Part shown: positions 1-9,664 of the stretch, one piece after another
Numbering within the stretch: position 1 is the first letter of the stretch
How the letters are laid out: each line of letters begins with the position of its first letter
Origin: Roseateles chitinivorans
GTDB taxonomy: Bacteria; Pseudomonadota; Gammaproteobacteria; Burkholderiales; Burkholderiaceae_C
Direction: 5' to 3'
NCBI RefSeq assembly: GCF_002761755.1
Contig: NZ_PEOG01000006.1
Location: forward strand, 1-64,000
Length of the DNA stretch: 64,000 nt
Notes under the pieces: generated by a model
Database searches by the model: none
What the model was told of the DNA's origin: nothing
What the model saw: only the letters and a program-made list of their open reading frames with translations
Position numbers and translations under genes: made by a program

Positions 1-510
1 CGGCGGCTGGGTGCGCGCGACCGCGGGCGACGGCGCAGGCGCCGAGATCACCGGCGAGGTGGTCGGCTCGGCCGGACGCGCGACGTTGTTGCTCGGCGGA
101 TCGAACAGCAGCGTGAACTCACGGGTCAGGCGGCCGCTGGACCAGTTCAGTTCGAGGATGACGTCGACGAAGGGCTCCTGCACCGCGCGGTCGCTGGACA
201 GGCGCAGATAGGGACGTCCGTCGGAACGGCGGGCCAGTTGCACCTGCGTGTTGGCCAGCACCGCGTTGTAGTCCAGGCCCGAGGCCCGGTAGGACTCGGG
301 CGGAGCGACGCGCAGCTTCAGCGAGCTCGCCTCTTCAGGGCTCAGGCTGCTGACGTCGATCTCGGCGCGCAGCGTTTCGCCGAGCGCCGACTGCACCGTC
401 AGTTTCCCCAGTCCCAAACCCCAGGCAGAGCCCGCCGCCAGTCCCAATGCAGTGACCGCGGCCACCTGGCTCAGCGCAAAACGCGCATATGCGCTCGCAT
501 GTTTTTTCAA
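1..510 (-). CDS. fimV: FimV-like pilus/cell-pole assembly protein, N-terminal part (cut by window edge)
   Basis: This is the first 170 codons of a gene that runs off the left edge. The start chosen is a TTG preceded six bases upstream by the perfect ribosome site GGGGGA; no ATG fits. The protein opens with a basic stretch (KKHASAYARF), then a hydrophobic signal segment and the sequence LGLGKLTVQSALGETLRAEI, the typical FimV opening after its signal peptide. The following beta-rich region (about residues 30-150) ends in a Pro/Ala-rich linker. FimV proteins are inner-membrane proteins with a periplasmic LysM domain, needed for type IV pilus assembly and polar organisation; LysM and cytoplasmic parts lie outside the window. 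It follows asd, the usual order in Burkholderiales. A terminator separates the two, so fimV is probably transcribed separately. Confidence 0.85.
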   Translation of the reverse strand, partial: MKKHASAYARFALSQVAAVTALGLAAGSAWGLGLGKLTVQSALGETLRAEIDVSSLSPEEASSLKLRVAPPESYRASGLDYNAVLANTQVQLARRSDGRPYLRLSSDRAVQEPFVDVILELNWSSGRLTREFTLLFDPPSNNVARPAEPTTSPVISAPAPSPAVARTQPP

Positions 511-764
511 GGCGTCCCCCAAAGCAACAAAGCGGCCCACCCGGAGGACCGCTCGTCATGACGTATTGTTGTTGTGCGACTCATGCGCCGCGCAGGCTCC
601 CTGCCTATCCCGCGGTAGAAAATCACAACGGTGGCAAGCATATACGCATCGTTGCTGAGGTAGCTCATGAATAACATCCATGAGCCAGCCTCGATTCACA
701 GGTGGTTACGGCCTTGTCGCTAGAAGGCAACGCGGGCGGAGTGCTCGCTTTCCCTCATCGGAAC

Positions 765-792
765 GAAAAAAAGCGGTGACACGCCACCGCTT
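765..792 (-). terminator. Rho-independent terminator after asd
   Basis: An 8-bp stem (771-778 with 785-792, AAGCGGTG/CACCGCTT) is closed by a 6-base loop. On the minus strand it is followed directly by a run of T residues (A run 765-772 on the plus strand). It lies 14 bases past the asd stop codon, so it ends the leu-asd transcript before fimV. Confidence 0.85.
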
Positions 793-806
793 CCAGGCCG
801 ACCGCC

Positions 807-1937
807 TCAGCGATCCAGCAGGATCCTCAGCATCCGGCGCAGGGGTTCGGCCGCCCCCCACAGCAGCTGGTCACCGATGGTGAACGCGCCCAGGTAGTCC
901 GGACCCATCGCCAGCTTGCGCAGACGGCCCACCGGGATGGTCATCGTGCCGGTCACCGCGACCGGCGTCAGGTCCTTGATCGTGGCCTCGCGGGTGTTGG
1001 GCACGACCTTCACCCACTCGTTGTCGGCGGCGATCATGGCCTCGATGTCGGCCAGCGGCACGTCCTTCTTCAGCTTGAAGGTCAGGGCCTGCGAGTGGCA
1101 GCGCATCGCGCCCACGCGCACGCAGAAGCCGTCGACCGGCACGGCCGGCGAGCCGAAGCCCTCGCCCTGGCCGAGGATCTTGTTGGTCTCGGCCATGCCC
1201 TTCCACTCTTCCTTGGAAGTGCCGTTGCCCAGGTCCTTGTCGATCCACGGAATCAGCGAACCACCCAGCGGCACGCCGAAGTTGGCGGTTTCCTCGGCGG
1301 ACAGCGCGCGCTGCTTGGCGATGACCTGGCGGTCGATCTCGAGGATGGCGCTCTTGGGATCATCCAGCAGCGGACGCACCGCGGCGTTCAGCGTGCCGTA
1401 CTGGGTCAGCAGCTCGCGCATGTGCTGCGCGCCGCCGCCGGAGGCGGCCTGGTAGGTCTGCGTCGACATCCACTCGACCAGCCCCGCCTTGTACAGCGCG
1501 CCCACGCCCATCAGCATGCAGCTCACCGTGCAGTTGCCGCCGATCCAGTCCTTGCCGCCCTTGGCCAGCGCGTTCTTGATCACCGGCATGTTGACCGGAT
1601 CCAGCACGATCACCGCGTTGTCGGCCATGCGCAGCGAGGACGCGGCATCGATCCAGTGACCGTTCCAGCCCGCGGCGCGGAGCTTGGGGTAGACCTCGTT
1701 CGTGTAATCGCCACCCTGGCAGGTGATGATGATCTCGCAGCGCTTGAGCTGCTCGATGTCGAAGGCGCTGCGCAGCGCGGTCTCGTTCTTCGCGAAGGCC
1801 GGGGCGGTGCCGCCGGCGTTCGAGGTGCTGAAGAACAGCGGCTCGATCAGGTCGAAATCGCGCTCCTGCGCCATGCGGTCCATCAGCACGGAGCCGACCA
1901 TGCCGCGCCAACCCACCAGTCCAACCAAAGTCGTCAT
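807..1937 (-). CDS. asd: Aspartate-semialdehyde dehydrogenase
   Basis: It converts aspartyl-4-phosphate to aspartate semialdehyde with NADPH, the branch point to lysine/diaminopimelate, threonine and methionine. The 376-residue length fits the gamma/beta-proteobacterial Asd type. The N terminus carries the nucleotide-binding loop [11 protein letters not shown] (residues 8-18). The catalytic cysteine is C136 in [10 protein letters not shown], and SSxR-type substrate residues (ASSLRMAD) precede it. The ATG is preceded by AAGGA. It is the last gene of the minus-strand leuC-leuD-leuB-asd set, with 128 bp to leuB and a strong terminator behind it. Confidence 0.97.
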   Translation of the reverse strand: MTTLVGLVGWRGMVGSVLMDRMAQERDFDLIEPLFFSTSNAGGTAPAFAKNETALRSAFDIEQLKRCEIIITCQGGDYTNEVYPKLRAAGWNGHWIDAASSLRMADNAVIVLDPVNMPVIKNALAKGGKDWIGGNCTVSCMLMGVGALYKAGLVEWMSTQTYQAASGGGAQHMRELLTQYGTLNAAVRPLLDDPKSAILEIDRQVIAKQRALSAEETANFGVPLGGSLIPWIDKDLGNGTSKEEWKGMAETNKILGQGEGFGSPAVPVDGFCVRVGAMRCHSQALTFKLKKDVPLADIEAMIAADNEWVKVVPNTREATIKDLTPVAVTGTMTIPVGRLRKLAMGPDYLGAFTIGDQLLWGAAEPLRRMLRILLDR

Positions 1938-1992
1938 TTGCGTTCCTTGAAGAGGCCCGGCACTGCTGGCCGGGCATGTCGCCCAAACACCG

Positions 1993-2039
1993 TCACAAAC
2001 CCTGGGGAGCCTGCCCGGCTCGCTTCGCCGGGTTTGTGA
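1993..2039 (-). other. Intergenic hairpin between leuB and asd
   Basis: A perfect 10-bp inverted repeat (1993-2002 TCACAAACCC with 2030-2039 GGGTTTGTGA) encloses a second potential stem CCCGGC/GCCGG around 2014-2030. There is no T run on the minus strand, so it is not a classic terminator. It could be an mRNA-stabilising or processing structure that uncouples asd from leuB. Function is inferred. Confidence 0.5.
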
Positions 2040-2065
2040 GTGGGGGCGAGACGAACCGGAGCGGA

Positions 2066-3184
2066 CTAGCTCTTGATGGTTTTGGTCGTGGTAATGGCGG
2101 TCGTGCCCTTGCTGGACGCAATGGCGGCGACGACGGCATCACCCATCTCGCGGGTGCTCACCTTCTGGGTGCCCTCGCTCCAGATGTCCGCGGTACGCAG
2201 ACCCTGGGCCAGCACGGACTGAACCGCCGACTCGATGCGAGCGGCGGCTTCGGGCTGGTTGAGGGAGAACTTGAGCATCATGGCAGCGGACAGGATTGTA
2301 GCCAGCGGATTGGCAATCCCCTTTCCTGCTATGTCTGGGGCGCTGCCATGACTCGGTTCATACAGGCCTTTGTTGTTCTTGTCCAACGAGGCACTGGGCA
2401 ACATGCCAATCGAGCCGGTCAGCATCGCCGCCTCGTCGGACAGGATGTCGCCGAACATGTTGCCGGTGACGACCACGTCGAACTTCTTCGGCGCCTTGAC
2501 CAGTTGCATCGCGGCGTTGTCGACATACATGTGCTCGAGCTCGACGTCCGGATAGTCGCGGTGGACCTCGGTCACCACGTCCTTCCAGAACTGGAAGGTC
2601 TCCAGCACGTTGGCCTTGTCGACCGAGGTCACCTTGCGGTTGCGCTTGCGCGCGGCCTGGAAGGCGACGTGGGCGATGCGCTCGATCTCGGGACGCGAGT
2701 AGCGCATCGTATCGAAGGCTTCCTCGCTGCCGGGGAAGTGGCCGTCGACGGCGGTGCGGCGGCCGCGGGGCTGACCGAAATAGATGTCGCCCGTGAGCTC
2801 TCGAATGATCAGGATGTCCAGGCCGGCGACGAGCTCCGGCTTCAGGCTGGACGCATGGGTGAGCTGCTCGTAGCAGATGGCCGGGCGGAAGTTGGCGAAC
2901 AGGCCCAGCGCCTTGCGCAGCCCCAGGATCGCCTGCTCGGGCCGCAGCGCGCGCTCGAGCTTGTCGTACTTCCAGTCGCCGACAGCGCCGAACAGCACCG
3001 CGTCGGCCTGGAGCGCGAGCTTGAGCGTCGCCTCGGGCAGCGGGTGGCCGGCGGCCTCGTAGGCCGCGCCGCCGACGGGCGCGGTCTCCATCTCGAGCGG
3101 CAACTCGAGCACGTTCAGGACCTTGACGGCCTCCGCGACGATTTCGGTGCCGATGCCGTCACCAGGCAGGACTGCGATCTTCAT
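2066..3184 (-). CDS. leuB: 3-isopropylmalate dehydrogenase
   Basis: It oxidises and decarboxylates 3-isopropylmalate with NAD+ in leucine synthesis. The protein is 372 residues. It begins [19 protein letters not shown], with the GDGIG loop of the family. The central region has the substrate-binding [13 protein letters not shown], and the cofactor region carries [18 protein letters not shown], the signature of isocitrate/isopropylmalate dehydrogenases. The C terminus has a short Thr/Lys-rich tail (about 15 residues) beyond the usual end. The start has GAGG nine bases upstream and lies 7 bp after the leuD stop, so it is translated from the leu mRNA. Confidence 0.97.
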   Translation of the reverse strand: MKIAVLPGDGIGTEIVAEAVKVLNVLELPLEMETAPVGGAAYEAAGHPLPEATLKLALQADAVLFGAVGDWKYDKLERALRPEQAILGLRKALGLFANFRPAICYEQLTHASSLKPELVAGLDILIIRELTGDIYFGQPRGRRTAVDGHFPGSEEAFDTMRYSRPEIERIAHVAFQAARKRNRKVTSVDKANVLETFQFWKDVVTEVHRDYPDVELEHMYVDNAAMQLVKAPKKFDVVVTGNMFGDILSDEAAMLTGSIGMLPSASLDKNNKGLYEPSHGSAPDIAGKGIANPLATILSAAMMLKFSLNQPEAAARIESAVQSVLAQGLRTADIWSEGTQKVSTREMGDAVVAAIASSKGTTAITTTKTIKS

Positions 3185-3191
3185 GAGGTCC

Positions 3192-3842
3192 TCAGCGAGT
3201 AATTCGGTTGTTGAGCCACGGCTTGGTGGCGATGCGTTCGGCCTCGAAGGCCTTGATCTTGTCGGCGTGGCGCAGCGTCAGGCCGATGTCGTCGAAGCCA
3301 TTGAGCAGGCAGTACTTGCGGAACGGCTGGACGTCGAAGGGCAGCTCCTCGCCATCGGGCTTGACCACGACCTGGCGCTCCAGGTCCACCGTCAGCTGGT
3401 AGCCCGGGAAGGCGAAGACCTCGTCGAAGAGCCGGGCGACCTGGCTGTCGGGCAGCACGATCGGCAGCACGCCGTTCTTGAAGGTGTTGTTGAAGAAGAT
3501 GTCGGCGAAGCTCGGCGCGATCAGCGCGCGGAAGCCGTACTGCTGCAGCGCCCAGGGGGCGTGCTCGCGGCTGGAGCCGCAGCCGAAGTTGTTTCGCGCC
3601 AGCAGGATCGACGCACCCTGGTAACGCGGCTGGTTCAGCACGAAGTCCGGATTGGGCTTGCGGCTGGCGGGATCCTGGCCCGGCTCGCCGTGATCGAGGT
3701 AGCGCCACTCGTCGAAGAGATTCGGGCCGAAGCCGCTGCGCTTGATCGACTTCAGGAATTGCTTGGGAATGATCGCGTCGGTGTCGACGTTCTCGCGGTC
3801 CATCGGGGCCACGAGGCCCTGGTGCACGGTGAACTTGTCCAT
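3192..3842 (-). CDS. leuD: 3-isopropylmalate dehydratase small subunit
   Basis: It is the swivelling small subunit that joins LeuC to form the isomerase converting 2- to 3-isopropylmalate. At 216 residues it has the usual LeuD length. The N terminus has the family sequence [20 protein letters not shown], and the middle carries [15 protein letters not shown] (about residues 83-97), the GSSREH loop that contacts substrate in aconitase-like small subunits. It sits 25 bp downstream of leuC and 7 bp upstream of leuB on the same strand. Confidence 0.97.
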   Translation of the reverse strand: MDKFTVHQGLVAPMDRENVDTDAIIPKQFLKSIKRSGFGPNLFDEWRYLDHGEPGQDPASRKPNPDFVLNQPRYQGASILLARNNFGCGSSREHAPWALQQYGFRALIAPSFADIFFNNTFKNGVLPIVLPDSQVARLFDEVFAFPGYQLTVDLERQVVVKPDGEELPFDVQPFRKYCLLNGFDDIGLTLRHADKIKAFEAERIATKPWLNNRITR

Positions 3843-3867
3843 GGTGGTGTCCTGTCGGTCCTCGGGC

Positions 3868-5304
3868 TCAGGCGATGCGGCGCACGTCGACGAAGTGGCC
3901 TTCCATCGCGGCGGCCGCGGCCATCGCCGGGCTCACCAGGTGCGTGCGGCCACCGGCGCCCTGCCGGCCTTCGAAGTTGCGGTTGCTGGTGGAGGCGCAG
4001 CGCTCGCCGGGTTCGAGCCGGTCGGCGTTCATCGCCAGGCACATCGAGCAGCCCGGCTCTCGCCATTCGAAGCCGGCGGCCTTGAAGATCTGGTCGAGGC
4101 CCTCGGCCTCCGCCTGCGCCTTCACCAGACCGGAGCCGGGGACCACCAGCGCCAGCTTGACGTTGGCCGCGACTCGGCCGCCCAAGCGCTTGACCACGGC
4201 CGCGGCTTCGCGCATGTCCTCGATGCGGCTGTTGGTGCAGCTGCCGATGAAGACCTTGTCGATGCGGATGTCGTTGATCGGCTTGTTGGGCTCCAGCGCC
4301 ATGTACTGCAGCGCACGCTCGATGGCGCCGCGCTTGACGGCGTCCTTCTCCTTGTCGGGATCGGGCACGCGGTCCTCGATCGACAGGACCATCTCGGGCG
4401 AAGTCCCCCAGGTGACCTGCGGGCGGATCTGCGCGGCGTCGAGCTCGACGACCGCGTCGAAGCGGGCGCCCTCATCCGAATGCAGCGTGCGCCAGTACGC
4501 CACCGCCTGGTCCCATTCGACGCCGGTGGGCGTGAACGGGCGGCCCTTGACGTACTGGATCGTGGTGTCGTCCACGGCGATCAGGCCGGCGCGCGCGCCC
4601 GCCTCGATCGCCATGTTGCACACGGTCATGCGGCCTTCCATCGACAGCGCGCGGATCGCGCTGCCGGCGAACTCGATCGTGTAGCCGGTGCCGCCGGCGG
4701 TGCCGATGCGGCCGATGATCGCCAGCACGATGTCCTTGGCGCCGACGCCGGGCATCACCTGGCCCTCGACCCGGATCAGCAGGTTCTTCGCCTTCTTGGC
4801 CAGCAGCGTCTGCGTGGCCAGCACATGCTCGACCTCGGACGTGCCGATGCCGTGGGCCAGCGCGCCGAAGGCGCCATGGGTGGAGGTGTGGCTGTCACCG
4901 CAGACGACGGTCATGCCGGGCAGCGTGGCGCCCTGCTCCGGGCCGATCACATGGACGATGCCCTGGCGCTTGTCGCTCATCTTGAACTGCGTGATGCCGA
5001 AGCGGTCGCAGTTCTTGTCCAGCGTGTCGACCTGCAGGCGGGACACCGGATCGGCGATGCCCTGGCTGCGGTCGGTGGTGGGCACGTTGTGGTCGCTGAC
5101 GGCCAGGTTGGCCGACAGGCGCCAGACCTTGCGGCCGGCCAGGTCCAGGCCCTCGAAGGCCTGCGGGCTGGTGACCTCGTGGACCAGGTGGCGGTCGATG
5201 TACAGGACGGACGTGCCGTCCTCCTCGGTGTGCACCACGTGCTCGTCCCAGAGCTTGTCGTACAGGGTGCGCGGCGCACCGGCGTTGGAGCTGTTGGCGA
5301 TCAT
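3868..5304 (-). CDS. leuC: 3-isopropylmalate dehydratase large subunit
   Basis: This is the [4Fe-4S] aconitase-like large subunit of the leucine-pathway isomerase. The cluster cysteines are visible in [15 protein letters not shown] and [10 protein letters not shown], and the family opening [13 protein letters not shown] lies near the N terminus. The ATG chosen (478 residues) has GGAGAG at a good distance. A GTG or ATG 15-18 bases further upstream (5322/5319) would add six residues but has a poorer ribosome site. It follows a LysR gene by about 30 bp and leads leuD, leuB and asd. Confidence 0.95.
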   Translation of the reverse strand: MIANSSNAGAPRTLYDKLWDEHVVHTEEDGTSVLYIDRHLVHEVTSPQAFEGLDLAGRKVWRLSANLAVSDHNVPTTDRSQGIADPVSRLQVDTLDKNCDRFGITQFKMSDKRQGIVHVIGPEQGATLPGMTVVCGDSHTSTHGAFGALAHGIGTSEVEHVLATQTLLAKKAKNLLIRVEGQVMPGVGAKDIVLAIIGRIGTAGGTGYTIEFAGSAIRALSMEGRMTVCNMAIEAGARAGLIAVDDTTIQYVKGRPFTPTGVEWDQAVAYWRTLHSDEGARFDAVVELDAAQIRPQVTWGTSPEMVLSIEDRVPDPDKEKDAVKRGAIERALQYMALEPNKPINDIRIDKVFIGSCTNSRIEDMREAAAVVKRLGGRVAANVKLALVVPGSGLVKAQAEAEGLDQIFKAAGFEWREPGCSMCLAMNADRLEPGERCASTSNRNFEGRQGAGGRTHLVSPAMAAAAAMEGHFVDVRRIA

Positions 5305-5337
5305 GGGATGGCTCTCCATCACTTCAGGAATGACGCT

Positions 5338-6288
5338 TCACCGGGAAGCGCCCTTGGAAACGGGGGTCGACGAGCCCGGGGTCGAGGCGGCCGCCTCGTT
5401 CCTGGCGGCCGGGCACAGCGCGTCGACGAAGCGCTGCACGACGGTGGGCAGCCGCTCCTGGCGGGCCACACCCAGAACATAGTCGCGCTGGGCCCAGGCT
5501 TCATCGAGCGTCAACCGGCGGACGTCGAAGACCTGGGCGAAACGGCGTGCCGGCGCATCCGGCAGCACCGCGACGCCCATGCCGGCCTCGACCAGCTGGG
5601 CGATCGCATCGAAGCCGCGCACCTGCAACCGCGCCTTGAGCGTGCGGCCGCGGGTCATGGCCTCCTGCATCATGAGTTCCTGCGCCGCGGCGCCGCTGTG
5701 CAGGCCGACAAGGTCATGGTCGAGCAGGTCGTCGAAGCTGACCGACTCGCGTCCGGCCAGCTCGTGGGCCGCCGGCACCAGCACCGCCAGCCGGCCGGTG
5801 CGGTAGGACCAGGTCTGCAGGCGGTTATCCAGCAGCGGCGTGGTGAAGACGCCCACGTCGGCGCGGCCCTCGGCCACGGCGGCCTGCACTTCGGCGCTGG
5901 TCTGGTCCTCCAGGCTGATGCGGATCTGGGGATGCGCCTGGGAGAACGCGGCCAGGTCCGGCGGCAGCGCCTCGGCGATCGCACCGGCATTGGCGGCGAT
6001 GCGCAGGTGGCCCTTGATGCCGCGGGCGAACTCGACCACCTCGCTTTCCAGCGCATGCAAGGACGCATGCAGCGAACGGATGTGGCGCACCAGCGCGCGG
6101 CAGGCCTCGGTGGGCTCCACGCCACGGGCGCGGCGCTCGAAGAGCTGCACGCCCAGCCGGGTCTCCAGGTCGGAAATCCGCTTGCTGGCCGCGGCCAGCG
6201 CCAGATGTTCGCGCTCGGCCCCACGGGTGATGGAGCGGGTCTGTTCGATCGCCAACACGAGGTTCAGGGTGGTGAGGTCGAGGCGCAT
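5338..6288 (-). CDS. LysR-family transcriptional regulator upstream of leuC
   Basis: This is a 316-residue regulator with the family winged helix at its very N terminus (LVLAIEQTRSITRGAEREHL and RISDLETRLGVQLFERR, about residues 8-57) and a periplasmic-binding-like effector domain after residue 90. The ATG at 6288 has GGAA upstream; a GTG at 6312 would add eight residues not typical of the family. It is transcribed in the same direction as leuC with a gap of only some 30 bp, so it may share the leu transcript and control it. The ligand is unknown; a leucine-pathway intermediate is a guess from context. Confidence 0.85.
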   Translation of the reverse strand: MRLDLTTLNLVLAIEQTRSITRGAEREHLALAAASKRISDLETRLGVQLFERRARGVEPTEACRALVRHIRSLHASLHALESEVVEFARGIKGHLRIAANAGAIAEALPPDLAAFSQAHPQIRISLEDQTSAEVQAAVAEGRADVGVFTTPLLDNRLQTWSYRTGRLAVLVPAAHELAGRESVSFDDLLDHDLVGLHSGAAAQELMMQEAMTRGRTLKARLQVRGFDAIAQLVEAGMGVAVLPDAPARRFAQVFDVRRLTLDEAWAQRDYVLGVARQERLPTVVQRFVDALCPAARNEAAASTPGSSTPVSKGASR

Positions 6289-6512
6289 GGTTCCGCGGCG
6301 GCTGGGTTGCACTGTAGCCTTCGCTCAGAGAGCAAGACTCTGGGCGTTCATGATAATTCCTTCGCCCCAAACGAAAGCTTAAAAATTTTCAGCGACGGTG
6401 GTTACCGTTGTTTGGCTTGTATTGGTCTGCATCAGGTCCTATGGTGGTCCTGCTTTGGTGTGGTGTCGGGCCACTTCATCGAGGCATCCAACTTCTCAAT
6501 CAGGAGACTTGC

Positions 6513-7658
6513 ATGCAATCCCGAGCCCGAACCGCCGGCGCGTTCGCGTTGGCCACCTTCTCGACCGCCATGACCGCGATGCTCGCCCAGAGCACCGCGT
6601 TCGCCCATGGCGCGCCCGAGTTTCCGATCTCGCGCCAGTACAACTGCTACAAGAACCCGTCGCTGCCGGCCTGCCAGGCCGCGATCGCCTACGGCGGCGA
6701 GCAAGCCATCTACGACTGGAACGGCGTCAACCAGGCCGCCGCGAATGGCAACCACAAGGCAGTCGTGCCCGACCTCAAGATCTGCGCCGGTGGGCAGGAG
6801 AAGTTCAAGGGCTTCGACCTGGCCCGCGGCGACTGGGCCGCGACCGCCTATTCGCCGGGTGCTGACGGCCGGTATGAATACCGCTACAACGCCACCGCGC
6901 CGCACCGCTCGCTCAACTGGACCTTCTTCCTGACGCGCGATGGCTGGAGCCCGACGACGTCCTCCCTGCGCTGGTCGGATCTGGAGCAGGTGCAGCAGCT
7001 GGGGCCGGAGCAGATCGTCACCTCCGGCAAGACCTACACGATGAAGCTGAGCCTGCCCAAGCGGACCGGCCGGCATGTGCTGTATTCGGTCTGGCAGCGC
7101 GCGGACAGCACCGAGGCCTTCTATGCCTGCTCGGACGTCGACTTCGGCGGCGGCAGCACGCCGCCGGGCACGCCGTCGGACCTCAAGCAGATCGGCCAGG
7201 TCTCGGCGGCGCAGGACCTGCCCGCCGGCAGCCAGGTGAAGCTGCGGGTGTTCAACAGCGCCGGCAACGACCTGGAGACGATCTCGGTGTCGCTGAGCGC
7301 GGCGGCGACGAAGTCGGTGTGGCTCGGCCAGATCGCGACGAAGGCCAACCAGACCTCCGGCTACCTGAAGGTCGGCACGCTGCAGGGCGGCACCGTCGTC
7401 GTGCCCAGCGGCGCGACGGTGATGGACGTCTACCTGCAGAACGCGAACTCGGGCGCGAGCTACGCGATGGACGTCGTCCTGCCGACGACGCCGCCGACCA
7501 ACCCGCCCGGCACGACCTGGACGGAGGGCGCGAGCTACACGGTCGGCCAGGTGGTGAGCTACCAGGGCAAGAGCTACCGCTGCCTGCAGGCGCACACGGC
7601 CTACGTCGGCGCGGGCTGGACGCCGGCCTCTTCGCCGACGCTGTGGCAGGCGATCTGA
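6513..7658 (+). CDS. Secreted lytic polysaccharide monooxygenase (AA10) with chitin-binding C terminus
   Basis: This copper enzyme cleaves chitin (or cellulose) oxidatively outside the cell. The 381-residue precursor has a signal peptide that ends AFA before H32, so the mature protein begins with the histidine that forms the copper brace; the second brace histidine is likely H131 (APHRSLNW). The AA10 domain spans about residues 32-212 and ends FYACSDVDF. A middle beta domain (about 220-325) and a type 5/12 chitin-binding module at the C terminus (WTEGASYTVGQVVSYQGKSY, ending GWTPASSPTLWQ) follow a Pro/Thr linker. The start at 6513 has CAGGAG seven bases upstream; longer in-frame starts are not supported. 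Chitin as substrate is inferred from the module. Confidence 0.92.
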   Translation: MQSRARTAGAFALATFSTAMTAMLAQSTAFAHGAPEFPISRQYNCYKNPSLPACQAAIAYGGEQAIYDWNGVNQAAANGNHKAVVPDLKICAGGQEKFKGFDLARGDWAATAYSPGADGRYEYRYNATAPHRSLNWTFFLTRDGWSPTTSSLRWSDLEQVQQLGPEQIVTSGKTYTMKLSLPKRTGRHVLYSVWQRADSTEAFYACSDVDFGGGSTPPGTPSDLKQIGQVSAAQDLPAGSQVKLRVFNSAGNDLETISVSLSAAATKSVWLGQIATKANQTSGYLKVGTLQGGTVVVPSGATVMDVYLQNANSGASYAMDVVLPTTPPTNPPGTTWTEGASYTVGQVVSYQGKSYRCLQAHTAYVGAGWTPASSPTLWQAI

Positions 7659-7681
7659 TGACCGCGCCCTGAGTCATCCCC

Positions 7682-7735
7682 GCGCCGGACCGAGGCCCGG
7701 CTCGGACATTCCGAGGCCCCGCCCCGGTCCGGCGC
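7682..7735 (+). terminator. Two-part hairpin after the LPMO gene, likely transcription end
   Basis: An 11-bp perfect outer stem (7682-7692 with 7725-7735) encloses an inner 6-bp stem with a 3-base loop (7701-7706 with 7710-7715). It begins 24 bases after the LPMO stop and ends 64 bases before the next start. There is no T run, so termination may be weak or Rho-dependent; the structure itself is clear. Confidence 0.55.
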
Positions 7736-7798
7736 CGGGTGCCTCGGAAGGCCCGCGGGCCGAGAGTGGCTCCACCCTTTCACGTGGAGGCTCTCACC

Positions 7799-9646
7799 AT
7801 GGCACTGCCCACCCCGGCCGACCGGCGGCCGCTCCTGTCCTCGACCCGGGCCGCCGCGACTCATCCTGGCACCTCGACCGGCCGCGCGCCCGCAGGACCG
7901 CACCGCGAGCGCTGGCGGCGGCACGTCCGGCCGCGATGGGGCCTCTGGCCGGTGGCGCTGGCGATCGCCACGGCGCTGCCCCCGGCGGGCACCTACGCCT
8001 TCACGCAAAGCGGCGCCGGGGTAGGCCTGGGCAACGGCATCCCGATGGGCCATGAATGGCTGACGCGGCTGGCGGCGCTGGAGCTGACCGGCGGCGATCC
8101 CATCATGCCGACCGACCCGCAGGACCCGCGGCGCAACTGGACGCAGGGACGGGCGAAGAACCTGGACCTGAGCGGCGCGTCGACGCAGGCCGAGCTGGCG
8201 CGGCTGCGCGCCCTGCCCTATCCGGACCAGCGCTACCAGTCGACTTACCAGTTCGTCTTCGACGCCATCCTGGGCGAGCGCTGGGTGGACCTGGGCGGCA
8301 CCAACGTCGCCAAGGGTCGTCTGGGCCAGTTCGACTGCTTCGACGCGGTGGCGCAGGAGCCGCCAGACGTCCAATACGACCACTTCATGCGCCGCTACGA
8401 CGACCGCAATGGCGACGGCGGCGTGAATGCCGCGCAGCAGTCGCGCCAGCGCTTCGTGCGGTACTTCGTGGCGGCCGCGATGGCGCCGCGCGCGCAGATG
8501 CGGACCTGGGACGGCGGCGCCTACAGCACGTCCTACGCCGTGGACCGCAACTACTACCTGATGGGCCGGGCGGCGCACCTGCTGCAGGACTCCTTCAGCA
8601 CCGAGCACACGGTCCGCGACCCGGGCTCCAACCTGGAGCGCCTGCTGCAGGTCAAGAGCTACCTGTGCGCTGCCGGTTCCGAACAGCACACCCATGACGA
8701 CAGGCAGTTGCTGACCTACGCGAGCGGCGATGTCATCTGGCGTCCCGGCACGCAACTGCAAGGCGGCTGGTCCGGCTACAAGCCCAGCAACATGAAGGTG
8801 CCGGCGCTGGTCGCGCTGGAGGCCAGCAAGGACCTGTGGGCCGCCTTCATCCGCACGATGGGCACTCCCTACGGCCAGCGCGAGGCCAAGGCGAACGAGG
8901 AGGCCGAGGCGATCGCCAGGAACTGGATGAGCTTCGACGAGCAGGCGATGCGGGCCTGGTACGACGAGCCGGCCCACCGCGACGCCACTTACGTGCTGGC
9001 GCAGAACCAGCGCGGACCTGGCCGCAGCGTGGCGGACTGCATGCGCGGCCTGGGCGAGCCCTCCGGCGACCAGATGGTGCGCGTGCGCCAGCTCGAGGAG
9101 GATCGCCGGCAGTGCCTGTTCAACATCGAGGCGCAGGACGGCTATGGCGACCTGGCCGATCCACAGCTGCGCCTGCCCTTCTATTGGCGGTGGAAGGACC
9201 AGAGCTGGCTGCCGGCGCCTGGGAACTGGCAGCCGCCCATCCCCGCAGCGGACAGCGGGAACCGGGTGCGCCTGCGCAGCCTGGCCAACCAGCAGACGAT
9301 GACGGCGCCCGACGGACTGGTCGACAACGCCTGGCTCTACAACCGGGCCGGGACGCCGGTGGAGTTCGTCCAGGTATCCGGCGCCGGCGGCGCCTCCTGG
9401 TTCCGGGCGGCGGACCAGAGCGACCTGTTCCTGAGCTATCGCGCCGCGACCGGCGCGGTGAAACTGTACGCGTCGCCGGCCGAGGCCTCGTTCAGCGTGG
9501 CGCCGGCGCGGGCCGGCATGGGGCTGCGCAACCTCTACTGGAACCAGTATCTGTGGCTGTCCGGCGAGTCGCCCTACCTCACCCGCAGCGGCGATCCCAA
9601 CCAGCCCAGTGGACAGTGGTCGCTGGACCCGTCGCCGCCACGCTGA
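7799..9646 (+). CDS. Exported zinc-dependent phospholipase C-like protein
   Basis: This 615-residue protein has a long basic N terminus, then a membrane/signal segment (GLWPVALAIATALPP, about residues 48-62). The region to about residue 290 resembles zinc phospholipase C / S1-P1 nuclease folds. GRAAHLLQDSFSTEHT gives the H-x3-D-x5-H metal pattern (H260, D264, H270), with an earlier DHF (H195) and GHEW (H85) as further candidate ligands. The last 140 residues, rich in short beta repeats (LRSLANQQTM, LYWNQYLWLS), may be a binding domain. The chosen ATG follows GTGGAGG by eight bases. Family assignment rests on motif spacing only; lipid substrate is inference. With the neighbouring LPMO it suggests secreted attack on biopolymers or cells. 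Confidence 0.65.
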   Translation: MALPTPADRRPLLSSTRAAATHPGTSTGRAPAGPHRERWRRHVRPRWGLWPVALAIATALPPAGTYAFTQSGAGVGLGNGIPMGHEWLTRLAALELTGGDPIMPTDPQDPRRNWTQGRAKNLDLSGASTQAELARLRALPYPDQRYQSTYQFVFDAILGERWVDLGGTNVAKGRLGQFDCFDAVAQEPPDVQYDHFMRRYDDRNGDGGVNAAQQSRQRFVRYFVAAAMAPRAQMRTWDGGAYSTSYAVDRNYYLMGRAAHLLQDSFSTEHTVRDPGSNLERLLQVKSYLCAAGSEQHTHDDRQLLTYASGDVIWRPGTQLQGGWSGYKPSNMKVPALVALEASKDLWAAFIRTMGTPYGQREAKANEEAEAIARNWMSFDEQAMRAWYDEPAHRDATYVLAQNQRGPGRSVADCMRGLGEPSGDQMVRVRQLEEDRRQCLFNIEAQDGYGDLADPQLRLPFYWRWKDQSWLPAPGNWQPPIPAADSGNRVRLRSLANQQTMTAPDGLVDNAWLYNRAGTPVEFVQVSGAGGASWFRAADQSDLFLSYRAATGAVKLYASPAEASFSVAPARAGMGLRNLYWNQYLWLSGESPYLTRSGDPNQPSGQWSLDPSPPR

Positions 9647-9664
9647 GCGGCCGGCGCAGGCGCC

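Noticed and set aside
3742..6573. A 943-codon plus-strand frame across leuC and the LysR gene.
   Set aside because: Shadow of leuC and the regulator; composition is biased to Ala, Gly, Arg and His, and no ribosome site or domain is visible.
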